The notes beneath the pieces were generated by a model, which searched no databases, was not told the origin of the DNA, and saw nothing but the letters and a program-made list of their open reading frames with translations. A stretch of DNA of 63,799 nucleotides from Spirochaetia bacterium (lineage in GTDB: Bacteria; Spirochaetota; Spirochaetia; Treponematales; Breznakiellaceae). Position numbers and translations under genes: made by a program. Where the stretch lies: positions 1 through 63,799 of the forward strand of contig BOAU01000003.1 of the NCBI GenBank assembly GCA_026002025.1. Direction: 5' to 3'. Below are positions 63,468-63,799 of the stretch, piece after piece. The stretch's first letter is position 1. Each line of letters begins with the position of its first letter.

Positions 63468-63779
63468 ATGGCAGTAGAAAGACGGAAGTACACGCGGGAC
63501 TACAAAGAGGCGGCGGTGGCAATGGCGGAACGGGAGGACAAAACCGTTGGGCAGGTAGCCGGGGAACTGGGGATAAACGCGAGCATGCTGGCGCGGTGGC
63601 GGTCGGAGATGCGGGAGGCAGCAGAGGGCGACACAAAGCATCACACGGCGTTTCCGGGGAACGGAAATCCGAGGGACGAGGAACTGGTCCGGTTGAGGAA
63701 ACGGGTAGCCGAGCTTGAAGAGGTAAACGAAATCCTAAAAAAAGCGGCGGTCATCTTTGCGAAAGCGCCCCTCCGATAA
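63468..63779 (+). CDS. IS3-family transposase OrfA
   Basis: 103 residues with AAGGAG 9 bases before ATG. HTH_Tnp_1 domain: RKYTRDYKEAAVAMAE, VGQVAGELGINASMLARWRSEM, followed by a leucine zipper (ELVRLRKRVAELEEVNEILKKAAVIFA) used for dimerisation. It binds the element's ends and can fuse to OrfB by frameshifting. Confidence 0.95.
   Translation: MAVERRKYTRDYKEAAVAMAEREDKTVGQVAGELGINASMLARWRSEMREAAEGDTKHHTAFPGNGNPRDEELVRLRKRVAELEEVNEILKKAAVIFAKAPLR
63737..63743 (+). promoter_or_regulatory. Programmed -1 frameshift site
   Basis: Seven A residues in the OrfA frame as A-AAA-AAA followed by G, close to the end of OrfA; the standard slippery heptamer by which IS3 elements make the OrfAB transposase. 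Confidence 0.75.
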
Positions 63780-63799
63780 TGGTGTATATGTTTATGCTG
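63779..63799 (+). CDS. IS3-family transposase OrfB (5' fragment, runs off window)
   Basis: ATG at 63779 overlaps the OrfA stop as TAATG, in the -1 frame relative to OrfA, and reads MVYMFML to the end of the window. The DDE catalytic domain lies outside. Confidence 0.7.

Larger units (their letters stand above)
63403..63799 (+). mobile_element. IS3-family insertion sequence, left end (continues past window)
   Basis: The left end TGGACCTGCCCCGAGCCGG begins at 63403, the type of TG-starting terminal repeat expected for IS3 elements, and abuts the interrupted ATPase frame. Inside are OrfA, a slippery A7 tract and the beginning of OrfB in the -1 frame. The right end and target-site duplication are outside the window. 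Confidence 0.85.

Overview
The window looks like a chromosomal segment of a spirochaete, most likely a Treponema-type gut anaerobe. Three things suggest this: solute-binding proteins whose signal peptides end in a phenylalanine-alanine-glycine-glycine stretch, a short SMC protein without a recognisable canonical hinge, and integron-type attC architecture of the kind described in Treponema. The taxonomic call is inference. Most of the DNA is devoted to plant and host/insect polysaccharide use. 

Layout. 1-5 kb: the end of a GH31 glycosidase, then a two-component system (histidine kinase plus NtrC-type regulator) cotranscribed with a CE15 glucuronoyl esterase behind a near-perfect sigma-54 promoter. 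5-16 kb: a lipase-like lipoprotein, an unusual fusion of an Endonuclease Q-like PHP nuclease to a UvrD-type helicase, two tandem CE1-type esterases, a DUF234 ATPase and SMC. 16-21.4 kb: an AT-rich accessory block. It holds an MFS exporter fused to a DUF1707-like N-terminus, a tiny DUF3795 gene, a DinB-like gene, a BrnT/BrnA toxin-antitoxin pair, a hydrolase and an outer-membrane-like protein. Integron attC-like sites are interspersed and no integrase is visible (a CALIN-like cassette array). 

21.6-51.3 kb: a glycan-utilisation region with GH88, GH154 (DUF2264), GH51, two GH2, a GH94 N,N'-diacetylchitobiose phosphorylase, a GH50-like enzyme and a GH29 fucosidase. Three ABC sugar importers are present, each a binding protein plus two permeases with no ATPase gene. 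A PocR/AraC regulator and a LacI-type regulator accompany them. Matching operators can be seen at both LacI-adjacent promoters. 51.4-57.6 kb: an SDR dehydrogenase, D-galactonate dehydratase, IclR regulator, KDPG/KDPGal aldolase, KDG kinase and galactokinase. Together these fit galactose oxidation by the De Ley-Doudoroff route, with a KdgR-like box in front of the aldolase gene. 

57.6-63.8 kb: a second accessory block that looks like a defence island. It holds a Swt1-type HEPN protein, a RhuM family protein, a zinc-ribbon/GIY-YIG-like protein coupled to a DUF6884-like protein, and an ATPase/partner pair whose ATPase has lost its 5' end to an IS3-family insertion sequence that runs off the window. 

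Working together: the esterases and glycosidases release sugars, the ATPase-less importers take them up (presumably energised by a shared MsmK-type ATPase elsewhere), and phosphorolysis, the Leloir kinase and the KDG branch feed central metabolism. Each locus carries its own dedicated regulator.
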